DNA of 62,446 bases from Deltaproteobacteria bacterium (GTDB taxonomy: Bacteria > Bdellovibrionota > UBA1018 > UBA923), in assembly GCA_016186905.1 (NCBI GenBank), contig JACPKS010000054.1, positions 1 through 62,446 on the forward strand. Direction: 5' to 3'. Position numbers and translations under genes: made by a program. Under the pieces are notes generated by a model. That model worked only from the letters and a program-made list of their open reading frames with translations, did no database searches and had not been told where the DNA came from. Shown here in pieces: positions 26,024 to 35,192 of the stretch. Every line of letters starts with the position of its first letter. Within the stretch, counting starts at the first letter, position 1.

Positions 26024-26494
26024 ATGATGAATAGATTTGTCAAAAAATTGAATACCGGCACGCTCGCGGGCCTATTGATGTTCCTCAACGCTGGAATCGT
26101 CAAAGCCGATTGCGCGTCGATGTACAGACGGAATTCGAAAGTCTACATCAATGTTCAGGTGACGGCCGCCAACGGCATGCCCATTTATTTTGACAGGCAA
26201 AGCAACGAACCTGATTTCGTGCGCACTCTATATGTACGCGCGGCTGACTTACTGGAGCAGGCCAAACGCCCGAATGGCGGCGAGGAATTCAACAAGATGG
26301 TGATCGCGATGGCGGAAAAACACCTTCAGGTACCCGCGTCGCGGATGGAAAAACACGTTCGCGAGATTCTGATCGACGCCGAAAAACAAAGCCTCTTCTG
26401 CCGCGACACCGACGGCGACGGCGCGCCAGACCTCACCTCTTTCCGTAAAATCAAAAAGCACGTCGACGCGGAAGTGACCGCGCATCTTCAGTAA
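26024..26494 (+). CDS. Small secreted protein with a calcium-loop-like motif
   Basis: The 156-residue product has an N-terminal signal peptide (MMNRFVKKLNTGTLAGLLMF, cleavage near VKADC), so export is likely. The mature part has no recognised domain. Near the C-terminus DTDGDGAPD resembles the calcium-binding loop of EF-hand, dockerin or thrombospondin type 3 repeats. Two cysteines remain in the mature chain. It stands alone between the toxin gene and the convergent prenyl synthase, ending 11 bp from it. Function is unknown. Confidence 0.65.
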   Translation: MMNRFVKKLNTGTLAGLLMFLNAGIVKADCASMYRRNSKVYINVQVTAANGMPIYFDRQSNEPDFVRTLYVRAADLLEQAKRPNGGEEFNKMVIAMAEKHLQVPASRMEKHVREILIDAEKQSLFCRDTDGDGAPDLTSFRKIKKHVDAEVTAHLQ

Positions 26495-26505
26495 GTCTTC
26501 GTATT

Positions 26506-27486
26506 TCAGGAAAACAAAGCGACCAGCTCGTCGATGATGGGTGCTGCCTCATGGTGGCCAGCGACGGATTTCAACGCGCGCGCGCGAATGGATTCGATGA
26601 GATTTTCCGCGTGGTGTTTTGAATCGCAGCGTTCGAAAATCCGAATCGCCCTTTGAACGTCGGCCGCGGTCGTCTCTTCGCGCGGCAGCCGCAGAATGCC
26701 GTGGAGCTCTTTTTGATCGGCGTGCCCCCCGGTTTCAAAGACGTGCGCGGCGAGGACGCTGACCTTTCCTTCGGCCAGATCGGTTCCGGAACGCTCGCGG
26801 CCTTTGTGGCCGTAGATGTCGAGCAGATCGTCGTGAATTTGAAACAGGACGCCTAGCTCGATTACGGCGCGTTCCACGAGATCGCGCAGCGAGGGCGCGG
26901 CGCCGAGCGCGAGCAAAGGCGCCACGGCGCTGAACACGAAGAGCGCCGAAGTCTTTCCCCGCGCGACGCTGACGTAGCGTTGGACGTCCGGATGTTTTTC
27001 GTTTTTCATGAGAAATTCTTGAGCCTGTCCCTCGATCACCTTGGTCGTAGACTGCACGGCGAGATCGAGGATGCGCAATTTTCGGCCCGAGTCCATCGGC
27101 ATTTCCAAAAGCGCGCGGCACCCGTACTGGAAAAGCGCGTCGCCGCAGTTGATGGCCTGCGCTTGGCCGTAGCGCTTCCACACCGTCGGATGCCCGCGTC
27201 GCATTTGATCGCTGTCCTGAAGATCATCGTGCACAAGCGTGGCATTGTGAAAAAGCTCGGCGGCGGCACCCAGCGGAATCGCCGATTCCGCGGTCTCTCC
27301 GAGTATTTCGTAAATCAGGCACGGGATGAGCGCGCGCAGTCTTTTTCCGCCCGTAGCGAGCTGGTAGGCCGACATTTCCGAGCAGAAGGAGCTCTTTTTC
27401 CCGTGATCGGCTCCCAGGAATTCGCGAAGGAATTTATCGATTCCAGGCTGGTAGCGGGATTGAAGTTCTTTCAGCCGGTCTTTCAC
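26506..27486 (-). CDS. Polyprenyl diphosphate synthase
   Basis: The enzyme condenses IPP with allylic diphosphates. The 326-residue protein has the first Asp-rich motif HDDLQDSDQMRRGHPTVW and the second FQIHDDLLDIYG, plus GGKRLRALIPCL. The residue 5 before the first motif is Ala and there is no two-residue insertion in the motif. That fits long-chain or at least C20 synthases better than bacterial FPP synthase. The start is GTG 27486, overlapping the mvaD stop as GTGA. It is the last gene of the isoprenoid operon. Confidence 0.88.
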   Translation of the reverse strand: MKDRLKELQSRYQPGIDKFLREFLGADHGKKSSFCSEMSAYQLATGGKRLRALIPCLIYEILGETAESAIPLGAAAELFHNATLVHDDLQDSDQMRRGHPTVWKRYGQAQAINCGDALFQYGCRALLEMPMDSGRKLRILDLAVQSTTKVIEGQAQEFLMKNEKHPDVQRYVSVARGKTSALFVFSAVAPLLALGAAPSLRDLVERAVIELGVLFQIHDDLLDIYGHKGRERSGTDLAEGKVSVLAAHVFETGGHADQKELHGILRLPREETTAADVQRAIRIFERCDSKHHAENLIESIRARALKSVAGHHEAAPIIDELVALFS

Positions 27487-28499
27487 AGAACGTAAGCTCC
27501 CCTGCCGGGCGAAGTTTCGAGCAGGGCCGCGCCACTGTTCTTCAAAAAAACCTCTAAGCGCGCGCGCGCGGCCGCGGCGTGCGCGGCCGTGGCGACGATC
27601 ACGACGTTCGGTCCGGCGTCGATCGTGAAGAAAACCTCGACGCCTTCCGCGCGCATCTTCCGCGCCTCGTGGATGAGCGCGACCGTCGCGGGCTTCCAAT
27701 ACAGAAGCGAGGGGCTGGCCGAAATCGCGCAGGCATGCATGCGCAGGCAGTTCTCCTCGGCGGCTCGCGAGAGCGCGTGAAAATTTCGCGCCGCGATCGC
27801 GTCGCGAATCGGCCCGAGCGTGGCTTGAGCGCTTTCAATCCACGACTGGAAAAACGGAGAACTATTCCGCGCGGAAGTCATCCCTCCCGTTGAAGACCGG
27901 CTTTTCGGTTCGGCATCGACGACGACGATCAGGGCGCGCAGATCCCAGTGTGAGGCGGGATGCAGGCTGGCCGCGACGCTGTCGCTGCCGTTGGCAAGCT
28001 CGCCGCGCTTCCACTCGACGAATCCGTCAAATAAAGATCGACACGCGGAACCCGAGCCCCTTCGCGCGAGCTCGGACAGCCTTTCGGGCGTGAGCTTTAA
28101 TCCCAGGGCATGGGAAGCGGCGAGCGCGAGCGCCGCGATTCCTGAAGCTGACGATGCGAGCCCTGCCGCTGTCGGAAAATTGTTTTGGCTTAGCACACGC
28201 GCGCGCCAGCGCGCGCAGGGCACGCGAGCGAAGCGAGTGGAAGCAATGGATCGCAATTCATCCAACACAATCGAGATTTTTCTCAACGTCTCAGGCGTCC
28301 GTACTTCTTCCCCATTCAACACCAGAACATCCGCCTCAAGCGTCTCGTCAAATATCACCCGCGTCGTCGACCCAAACTTATCCAACGTGATCGAAATACT
28401 TCCGTTCGTCGGAAGATTCAGGCGCGCGTCGCGCTTGCCCCAGTATTTTGCCAATGCGATGTTGATCGGCGCGAACGCCGAAGCTTCATATTTCGGCAT
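27483..28499 (-). CDS. mvaD: Diphosphomevalonate decarboxylase
   Basis: The product makes isopentenyl diphosphate from diphosphomevalonate with ATP. The 338-residue GHMP protein begins ASAFAPINIALAKYWGKRD, followed by LPTNGSISITLD, NNFPTAAGLASSASG (ATP loop) and the RGSGSACRSLFDGFVEW segment, all diagnostic of MvaD. TIDAGPNVVIVA is motif 3 with the catalytic-site Asp. A basic insertion (FARVPCARWRARV) precedes the ATP loop, in DNA with short palindromes. It overlaps mvaK1 by 14 bp. Confidence 0.93.
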   Translation of the reverse strand: MPKYEASAFAPINIALAKYWGKRDARLNLPTNGSISITLDKFGSTTRVIFDETLEADVLVLNGEEVRTPETLRKISIVLDELRSIASTRFARVPCARWRARVLSQNNFPTAAGLASSASGIAALALAASHALGLKLTPERLSELARRGSGSACRSLFDGFVEWKRGELANGSDSVAASLHPASHWDLRALIVVVDAEPKSRSSTGGMTSARNSSPFFQSWIESAQATLGPIRDAIAARNFHALSRAAEENCLRMHACAISASPSLLYWKPATVALIHEARKMRAEGVEVFFTIDAGPNVVIVATAAHAAAARARLEVFLKNSGAALLETSPGRGAYVL

Positions 28500-29376
28500 C
28501 GAGCCTCGCGACGACGGGTATGCCGCGATCTTTTCCGGCTAGCGCCCCGTTTTTTACGGCGGCCTCGATGATCTCGTCGATGCGCGAGGTGGAAAGTCCG
28601 AGCTCGGCGAGAACCGCATGCGCGTCCCGCACCGACTCGGCAAGTGCTGTCGCGCCGACTGGCGAGGCTAGCGCCTCCTCGCAGCGCGAGACGCAGTCGC
28701 GCATTCGGGCTCGAAGTTTTTCCCAGAGTGCCGGATCGTGAGCGCGCAGCGCAGCGACGCGTTCGACGAGCTCGCGGGAAGTATCGCGAGAGCCGCCGTC
28801 GGCGAGAACGAAATCGGCGGCGCGGTTCGTGAGCCCCCAAAGCTCCGGCTCGCCGTCCTGCTTCTTTCTCTGAAAGCGTATCGGCGCTCCCTTGAGAATC
28901 ACGGCCGTATCGACGCCGCTCGGGTTTCCGTGAAATACGCGCTCAACCGCGGCCGCCGCGCGCGCGACTTCGCGGTGCGGGTCGGCAAGTTCCCAGTTCG
29001 GATCGATCTTCGAGCGATAATCCAGAAGAGCTTGCGAGAGCGCGATCGAAAAAGCGGCGCTGCTTCCAAAACCCCGCGAGACCGGAAAGTTCGCCCGCGA
29101 GGCGACGCGGATGGGCTGTAAAGCGGTATTGACTCTCAATGTGTCGACTGCGGCGTAGGTGGCGCGGCTCATGAGCGTCTTGATGAGGTCTTCGTCTTCG
29201 TTGGTGCGCTCTACGCCCTCGTAATGCGCCGTATAGCGCGGATGCACGTCCGGCGCGACTTCGACCTCGCACCAGAGCTCTTTGAGCGGGAACGCGATGG
29301 CGGGCGTCGATCCATCCACCACGAAGTGCTCGCCGGCGAGGATGAACTTGCCGCAGGCTTTACCAAAGCCGTTCAT
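28486..29376 (-). CDS. mvaK1: Mevalonate kinase
   Basis: The kinase phosphorylates mevalonate. The 296-residue GHMP protein begins GKACGKFILAGEHFVVDG, has VSRGFGSSAAFSIAL as the ATP loop and VFHGNPSGVDTAVI with the catalytic Asp, the pattern of mevalonate kinase. The motif 3 region is weaker. It overlaps fni by 4 nt and mvaD by 14 bp, so the four genes fni-mvaK1-mvaD-prenyl synthase are one transcriptional unit. Confidence 0.9.
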   Translation of the reverse strand: MNGFGKACGKFILAGEHFVVDGSTPAIAFPLKELWCEVEVAPDVHPRYTAHYEGVERTNEDEDLIKTLMSRATYAAVDTLRVNTALQPIRVASRANFPVSRGFGSSAAFSIALSQALLDYRSKIDPNWELADPHREVARAAAAVERVFHGNPSGVDTAVILKGAPIRFQRKKQDGEPELWGLTNRAADFVLADGGSRDTSRELVERVAALRAHDPALWEKLRARMRDCVSRCEEALASPVGATALAESVRDAHAVLAELGLSTSRIDEIIEAAVKNGALAGKDRGIPVVARLDAEI

Positions 29377-30404
29377 GGGAGTCTCTTAAGCGCGCGCGTT
29401 TTGAGCTCGGCGACGTTGCGCGAGCCGGTGAGAAACATCGCCGTCCGCAGCTCTTCAATGACCTGGCGGATCGCCTGGATCGCGGCTTCGGCCGACTGTT
29501 CGGCGGCCTTCAAAATCGGAAGCGCCATCGCGAAGGCGTCGGCTCCGAGCGCGAGCGCCTTGGCCGCGTCGATCCCGCCGCGGATTCCGCCCGAGGCGAC
29601 GACGACGCGCGAGCCGAACGCGTTCCGGCATGCCACGATGCTTTCCGGCGTCGAGATTCCCCACCGCGCGAACGCTTCGCCGAGCGCCTTCCGAAACGGA
29701 TCTTTCGCCCGCAATCCCTCGATATACGACCACGAGGTTCCTCCCAGTCCCGCGGTCTCGACGCCGGCAAGCGGCAACCGCGCGAGCTTCGCCGCGGTCG
29801 TCGCCGAAATGCCCGCGCCGACTTCCTTCGCGAGAACCGGAACGCCCAACGCGGGGATGACTTCCGCAAGTTTCGCGAGAAGGGCGGAAAAATCGGTGTT
29901 TCCTTCCGTCTGTACGGCTTCTTGCAGTGGATTAAGATGAAAATTAAATGCGTCGCAAACCGTATCGCGCGCAAGACGCGCGAGATCTTTCGCGCTGACG
30001 CCGTAGTTGAGCTGCACGGCGCCAGCGTTTCCGAAGAGAAGTCTCAGTTTCGGGGCGTGCTTTCGAACGTGATATGAATCCGCGGCGGCGCGATCCTCAA
30101 GCATCGGCCGTTGGGAGCCGAGCGCGAAGCCGATGCCGCAGGTCTCGGCGGCCAGAGCCAGTCTTCGGTTGATCTCTTTGGCGCGCTTCGTGCCGCCGGT
30201 CATCGCCCCGACGATCATCGGCGCGTCGAGTTTCTTGCCGAGCAGAGTCACGCCGGTATCGATTTTGGCGCGATCGAGCTCAGGAAGCGCGTCGTGCTCG
30301 AAACGAAGATTCGCGAATCCAAGCGCGTCGCCCAGCGGGAATTCCACATTTCTTTTCAGAACGACTTCGAGGTGGCTGTTCTTGCGGCGGGCAGTCGGAT
30401 TCAC
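29373..30404 (-). CDS. fni: Isopentenyl-diphosphate delta-isomerase, type 2 (FMN-dependent)
   Basis: The enzyme interconverts IPP and DMAPP using reduced FMN. The 343-residue protein has an RKNSHLEVVL N-terminus, APMIVGAMTGGT, FGNAGAVQLNYG, FHLNPLQEAVQTEGNT, LAKEVGAGIS and VASGGIRGGIDAAKALALGA, the flavin-binding barrel. Start GTG 30404 follows GGAGGGGG and overlaps the ferredoxin stop as GTGA. An in-frame ATG at 30485 lies inside the ferredoxin gene and is not preferred. Confidence 0.92.
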   Translation of the reverse strand: MNPTARRKNSHLEVVLKRNVEFPLGDALGFANLRFEHDALPELDRAKIDTGVTLLGKKLDAPMIVGAMTGGTKRAKEINRRLALAAETCGIGFALGSQRPMLEDRAAADSYHVRKHAPKLRLLFGNAGAVQLNYGVSAKDLARLARDTVCDAFNFHLNPLQEAVQTEGNTDFSALLAKLAEVIPALGVPVLAKEVGAGISATTAAKLARLPLAGVETAGLGGTSWSYIEGLRAKDPFRKALGEAFARWGISTPESIVACRNAFGSRVVVASGGIRGGIDAAKALALGADAFAMALPILKAAEQSAEAAIQAIRQVIEELRTAMFLTGSRNVAELKTRALKRLP

Positions 30405-30820
30405 GCCCCCTCCCGCGCGAGGTTTCGATTCCAATTCGGAACTTCGACGACGATGTTTTTCGTTCCGTTCGGAACACATTGGCAAGCCAGGCGCGATTTC
30501 GGCGTGAGCCCGGGCGCCTTATCGAGCTGGTCCTCTTCGTCTTCCGTGCTCTCGCTGCAGGATTCGAGGCCTGCCTTTACGATGACGTGGCAGGTTGAGC
30601 ACGCGCAAACTCCTCCGCATGCGTGGTCGATGTCGATGTCCATCGCCAACGCGATGTCGAGAATGCTGCCGTGGAGACCGGTGGCCGACGTCGGGACGTT
30701 GGCGGGATCGACTTCGACGACGTGCTTTTCCGGAGAGCCCTGGATCTGATACTCGATCGTGAACTTCTGCTTTGGCTGCCCGGCCTCGGGCGTCTTGATG
30801 TAAGGGTTGGTGCCACCCAT
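30401..30820 (-). CDS. 2Fe-2S ferredoxin, adrenodoxin-like
   Basis: The 139-residue protein has the plant/adrenodoxin 2Fe-2S ligand pattern HACGGVCACSTCHVIV, with the fourth cysteine in RLACQC. An N-terminal extension of about 20 residues is present. It is the first gene of the fni-mvaK1-mvaD operon with a GTGA overlap to fni. Ferredoxins of this type donate electrons in Fe-S assembly or to oxygenases. Donation to the FMN of Fni is conceivable but is inference. Confidence 0.88.
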   Translation of the reverse strand: MGGTNPYIKTPEAGQPKQKFTIEYQIQGSPEKHVVEVDPANVPTSATGLHGSILDIALAMDIDIDHACGGVCACSTCHVIVKAGLESCSESTEDEEDQLDKAPGLTPKSRLACQCVPNGTKNIVVEVPNWNRNLAREGA

Positions 30821-30906
30821 TAAACTGAAACCTCGCGTAATCTTGGCGTGATCTTGAATCTTTCCCGCACGATTACCACAGAACGCGGGGGTAAAAAAGC
30901 GCGGAG

Positions 30907-31413
30907 CTAGGAGCGAAGGTAGATCTGAAACCGGAAGGCGAACGGGTTTTGAGCGTCGGCCGGGTGAGGCTCGTCGTGCGCCAAGCGCCAGACTTTGGGA
31001 TCGAGCTTCGGAAAAAAGGCGTCCGCGCCCGGAACCTTCGTTTCAATCAGCGTAAAATAGATACGTTCGGCCTGGGGAAGCGCCAACGCGTAAATCTCCG
31101 CGCCGCCGATCACAAAGACCTCGTCGCTGCCCGGCGACGATTTGGCGCGCTCGACGGCCTCGGCGAACGTGCCGGTCATGAGGCATCCGTCGGCGCGAAA
31201 AGCCTTGTTCCGCGTGATCACGATGTTGGTGCGGTCGTGCAGGGGCTTTCCGATCGACTCATAGGTCTTGCGGCCCATGATGACCGGATGCCCGAACGTG
31301 ACTATTTTAAAGTGCCGAAGATCCGCCGGCATCCGCCAGGGGAGCTTGCCTCCCGTCCCGATGGCGCCGTTCCGGTCCGCCGCGACGACGCACGAAAGAA
31401 ACGGCGCTTTCAT
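30907..31413 (-). CDS. folA: Dihydrofolate reductase
   Basis: DHFR regenerates tetrahydrofolate. The 168-residue protein has [20 protein letters not shown] (Met20 loop, with the catalytic acid in the following helix), [15 protein letters not shown] and [15 protein letters not shown]. Length is typical. It overlaps the thyA stop by 4 nt, matching the common thyA-folA pairing in which DHFR recycles the dihydrofolate made by ThyA. Confidence 0.95.
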   Translation of the reverse strand: MKAPFLSCVVAADRNGAIGTGGKLPWRMPADLRHFKIVTFGHPVIMGRKTYESIGKPLHDRTNIVITRNKAFRADGCLMTGTFAEAVERAKSSPGSDEVFVIGGAEIYALALPQAERIYFTLIETKVPGADAFFPKLDPKVWRLAHDEPHPADAQNPFAFRFQIYLRS

Positions 31414-32204
31414 ACCGCGACCTTCGCTTTGATGTGCGGATGAGCCTCGTAACCGGTAAGCTCGAAATCCTCGAATTTGAAATCGAAGATCGACGTGACG
31501 GCAGGGTTCAAGTTCATCCTCGGAAGCGGATACGGTTCGCGCGCAAGTTGCAGCCGCGCCTGTTCGAGGTGATTGAGGTAGAGGTGCGCGTCGCCGAGCG
31601 TATGGACGAAATCGCCGGGCTTAAGATCGCAGACCTGCGCGACCATCAGCGTGAGAAGCGCGTATGAGGCGATGTTGAACGGCACGCCGAGAAAAATATC
31701 CGCGCTTCGTTGGTAGAGCTGGCAGGAAAGGCGGCCGTCTGCGACGTAGAACTGAAAAAACGCGTGGCAGGGGGGCAGCGCCATTTTTTCGATCTCGCCC
31801 ACGTTCCAGGCGCTGACGATGAGCCTGCGCGAGTCGGGATTCTTGCGGATCTGCTCGATCACGCTCGAAACCTGGTCGATGTGGCGGCCGTCGGTCGCGG
31901 GCCACGAGCGCCACTGGTAGCCGTAGACGGGTCCGAGCTCGCCGTTTTCGTCGGCCCACTCGTCCCAGATGCCGACACCGTTTTCTTTCAGGTAACGCGT
32001 GTTGGTTTCTCCGCGCAGAAACCAAAGCAGCTCGTGGATGATCGACTTCAGGTGAAGTTTTTTCGTCGTGACGAGGGGAAAGCCTTCCGAGAGATCGAAG
32101 CGCATCTGATATCCGAACACGCTCAGCGTTCCAGTTCCCGTGCGGTCGGTTTTTTTCGCTCCGAGGTCCATCACGTGCCGCATGAGCTGCTGGTATTGCT
32201 TCAT
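31410..32204 (-). CDS. thyA: Thymidylate synthase
   Basis: ThyA methylates dUMP to dTMP. The 264-residue protein has the active-site [12 protein letters not shown] cysteine, [20 protein letters not shown], the folate-binding N-terminus with [15 protein letters not shown], and [13 protein letters not shown]. Length equals the E. coli enzyme. It is upstream of folA in a two-gene operon and divergent from the membrane protein at 32296 with a 91-bp gap. Confidence 0.97.
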   Translation of the reverse strand: MKQYQQLMRHVMDLGAKKTDRTGTGTLSVFGYQMRFDLSEGFPLVTTKKLHLKSIIHELLWFLRGETNTRYLKENGVGIWDEWADENGELGPVYGYQWRSWPATDGRHIDQVSSVIEQIRKNPDSRRLIVSAWNVGEIEKMALPPCHAFFQFYVADGRLSCQLYQRSADIFLGVPFNIASYALLTLMVAQVCDLKPGDFVHTLGDAHLYLNHLEQARLQLAREPYPLPRMNLNPAVTSIFDFKFEDFELTGYEAHPHIKAKVAV

Positions 32205-32295
32205 GGGTTAAACGTACCGCACGCGCATCAAGGCGCCTAGCCGGATTCCACGTGTCAGAGTTTTACGCCTGGTATAGGCTTTTTTATCAAGTGAT

Positions 32296-33822
32296 ATGCG
32301 ATTACGGTCCTTTTCACTTTCGCGGATTCTTGTTTTCTTCGCGGGAATCGCGGGGCTTGCGATTTCCGCGCCCGGCTTTCGCCTGAAGGAAGTTCGCGAT
32401 CTCGCGCTGCGGTTTGTCGTGGCGGGACGAGCCCAGGGATTCCTGCTCGGGCTCGCGATGTTCGGCCTTCTCATTCCCGCGGCCGTGCGCCTGCGCAAAA
32501 CGGGTTTTTCGCGCACCTTCATGGGCGCGTTGATGATCCTGATCTCGATTCTGCTTGGCGTCGACCTCTTCGGCGAACTGGTTCTCGAGCAGCACCGCGT
32601 AGCGCGTTGGATCTTGCGCGCGGCGTACGGCGCGGTCGTCGTTTGGGGGTTCCGCGACCGCGGGGCGGCCGCGGAAGCTTTCGGCGCGGCCCGCGCGAAA
32701 GCGAAGCATCTTTGGAGTGGCCTTGGCGATGGATGGCTAGGTTTTTTCTCGAAGCTGCTGCTCGTGCTCGTCATGTTTTTTCTTGTGCGCGAACAGCTCC
32801 ATCATTTTTTGACTCGCGGAAGCCAGCCGTTCGGCGACGAGATTTCGTGGTGGTTCACCGGAGCCAAGCAGATGATGGACCAGGGCTTGCGCGCGACGAT
32901 GCGCGAGCACGGCTACGGATTCTACACGCCAGGCATCCCCTGGCTGATTTCCCTGCCGGAGCGGCTGGTTAATTCCCATCAGGAAAGATGGCTCCTCGCG
33001 TTCGCGATGCTCGTCATGGTGCTTTATTACGGTTTTCTTTTCGAGGTCGCCGCGTGCGGCGAGGGATTTTTAGCGGGAGTTTGCGTGCTTTTTCTCACGT
33101 TCATGCTCAGTCGCGATTTTCATTTCAATTATACGGCTTCGCTTTACGGCGGCGATCTCGCGGCGTTGATCACCGCCGTGCTCTTGCTCGAGCTTTATCG
33201 TCATTTCGCCGATGCAGGCGCGCTCGGATTTCAGCGCGGTCTTCGGCTTGCCGCCGGTGCGGGCCTTTTTCTGGGATGGGCGCGGCTTACAAAACCGCCC
33301 ATCGCCATTTTGTCGTGGTATTTCACGCTCGCGCTGTGCGCGGTCCTGGCGTGGAGGATGAAGAACGCGTGGCGCGCTCTTCCGGCTTACGTCGGCGTTC
33401 TTCTCGCGGGCGCGGTGATTCCTTATGAAGCATGGAGATACGAGCTTGCGGCTCTCGGCCGCAGGCCCGAGTACAGCGTGAAGCTTTCGCAGATTATCGA
33501 GGCGGGTTTCGATCTCGGGGTTCCGTGGCGCATGATCCTTGGCCTGGCCAACGACGGTTCCCCCCAGCGCGCGTTCACGACCGGGTTGATCCTCGCGTTC
33601 TCGGTCGCGGCATTAAGAAGGGCGCGGGGGGCGCTCGTGTTGATGGGAGCGGCGATTTTCGTTTACTGGGGATTTGTTTTCGGATTGTACGCGACACTTT
33701 GGCGGCGCGGCGACTACAGCAGCGCCGGCCGGTATCTTTCGCACGCCGCGATCGCCTGCCTGCTCATCCTGCCGCTTGCATTCGGCGCTTCCCGCGACGG
33801 GGCTCACTCCTCGACGAGATAG
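32296..33822 (+). CDS. Multi-spanning membrane protein, possible GT-C glycosyltransferase
   Basis: The 508-residue protein has eleven or more predicted membrane segments. A FGDEISWWFTGAKQMMDQG segment in a loop near residue 180, then a YTPGIPWL segment, resemble the acidic catalytic loop and following helix of GT-C enzymes such as ArnT-like transferases. No motif proves the activity. It stands alone as a plus-strand gene, and its 3' end overlaps the convergent M16 gene by 19 bp. Confidence 0.65.
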   Translation: MRLRSFSLSRILVFFAGIAGLAISAPGFRLKEVRDLALRFVVAGRAQGFLLGLAMFGLLIPAAVRLRKTGFSRTFMGALMILISILLGVDLFGELVLEQHRVARWILRAAYGAVVVWGFRDRGAAAEAFGAARAKAKHLWSGLGDGWLGFFSKLLLVLVMFFLVREQLHHFLTRGSQPFGDEISWWFTGAKQMMDQGLRATMREHGYGFYTPGIPWLISLPERLVNSHQERWLLAFAMLVMVLYYGFLFEVAACGEGFLAGVCVLFLTFMLSRDFHFNYTASLYGGDLAALITAVLLLELYRHFADAGALGFQRGLRLAAGAGLFLGWARLTKPPIAILSWYFTLALCAVLAWRMKNAWRALPAYVGVLLAGAVIPYEAWRYELAALGRRPEYSVKLSQIIEAGFDLGVPWRMILGLANDGSPQRAFTTGLILAFSVAALRRARGALVLMGAAIFVYWGFVFGLYATLWRRGDYSSAGRYLSHAAIACLLILPLAFGASRDGAHSSTR

Positions 33823-35192
33823 CTATGCACGACGGGCTTGCCGAAGCCCGGAAGCTTCTGGAGCTCGCCCTTGAGCTTGGCCGCGTCGCCCACCACGACG
33901 AGCGTGAGATCTTCGGGCCGGAAGACCGCTTTCAGGGCCGGCGCGATATCGCGGTAATTCACGGCCGCGATGTTCTTCGAAAAATCCCGGAAGAAGCCCG
34001 GCGGGAAGTTCCAGAAATATTCGTTCGTCGCGTTCGAGAGCCGTTTTTTCGACGTGTCGTAGTTGAAGGGCGCGTTGTTGATGAGGCTGTCCCGTGCGAA
34101 TTCGAACTCCTCCTGGGTCAGGCCCGACTTCACGAAATCCTCGAAGAGCTGCACGGCGAGCGCGATCGCGGGCGGGGTATCGTCGGTCTTCGGAAACAGG
34201 TGCATCGCGAAGTGCCGCGGAAGGGCTCCGAAACGAAAATAATTTGAAGCGCCGTACGTCCAGCCGCGCTTCACCCGGATCTCCACCATCATCCGCGCCT
34301 GAAACGAACTGCCGCCGAAGCTGTGGTTCGCGAGCTGAACGGCGTAGAACTGCGGGGTCTCCGGGCGCATGCCCACTCCGCCGATCAGAATCTGCGTCTG
34401 CGTCGTTTTCGGTTTATCGACAATCAGCGTCCGGCGGCCGGAAGGAATCACGGGCTTTTGCAAAGGCTTGACTGGAGCCGCTTCCGGATGAAGCGCTCCG
34501 AGCTTGCCGATGAGCCTTGAAAACCAGCGCTCGATCTTCTCTTTGGAGGCGTCGCCCGAGCCGAAGAGCGAGAGCGTGTCGCCACCGAAATGGCGGGAAT
34601 AGTGATCGAGCACGTCTTTGTGGGTGATCGCCTTCACGCCTTTTTGCGTTCCCAGAATCGGATTTCCGTACGGGTGATTGCCGTAAAAGAAACGCAGGAA
34701 ATGAAGGCCGGCGAGCGCGCGGTCGTCGCCTTTTTGATCGAGAATCCTGCCGATCGTTTCTTTCTTGAGCTTGTGAAGCTCCTCGGCGGTGATCTTCGGT
34801 TTCACGAGCGTCTCCTCAAGCAGATCGAGAAACCGATCGAGGTTTTCCGAAAGCACCTCCGCGTGGAACTCCATGCCCTCCTGCTGATGCCCATCGACCG
34901 AGATTTGTCCGCCGAGAAGCTCGACCTTCCGGAAGAACTCGGTCTTCGAGCGGCGCTGCGTGCCGCGCAGGAGCATACGGCTTGCGATGTTCGCCAGGCC
35001 CAGCTTGCCGGGCGGGTCCTGAGCCGCTCCGGCGTCGGAAACGATGTCGAGATAAACGATCGGCAGGGAGTGGTCTTCCTCGAACTGGATTTTTTTCGGC
35101 GCGGCGGGCGGTTGCGCGTTTGCCGCGATTGAAATGACCGCAAGACCTGTCGCGAGAAAAGCAGCGGCACCGAAAAGTTTCGCCGCCCTCAT
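33804..35192 (-). CDS. M16-family peptidase subunit lacking the zinc motif
   Basis: The 462-residue protein has a signal peptide (MRAAKLFGAAAFLATGLAVI, cleavage near ANA-Q). The M16 fold is recognisable, but the HxxEH region reads GLANIASRMLLRGT, so zinc and catalysis are absent. In the second half it keeps the Arg/Tyr pair (RVKRGWTYGASNYF) used for substrate binding. This is the pattern of the non-catalytic partner in two-subunit M16 proteases. It is coupled by ATGA to the catalytic partner upstream. Confidence 0.85.
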   Translation of the reverse strand: MRAAKLFGAAAFLATGLAVISIAANAQPPAAPKKIQFEEDHSLPIVYLDIVSDAGAAQDPPGKLGLANIASRMLLRGTQRRSKTEFFRKVELLGGQISVDGHQQEGMEFHAEVLSENLDRFLDLLEETLVKPKITAEELHKLKKETIGRILDQKGDDRALAGLHFLRFFYGNHPYGNPILGTQKGVKAITHKDVLDHYSRHFGGDTLSLFGSGDASKEKIERWFSRLIGKLGALHPEAAPVKPLQKPVIPSGRRTLIVDKPKTTQTQILIGGVGMRPETPQFYAVQLANHSFGGSSFQARMMVEIRVKRGWTYGASNYFRFGALPRHFAMHLFPKTDDTPPAIALAVQLFEDFVKSGLTQEEFEFARDSLINNAPFNYDTSKKRLSNATNEYFWNFPPGFFRDFSKNIAAVNYRDIAPALKAVFRPEDLTLVVVGDAAKLKGELQKLPGFGKPVVHSYLVEE

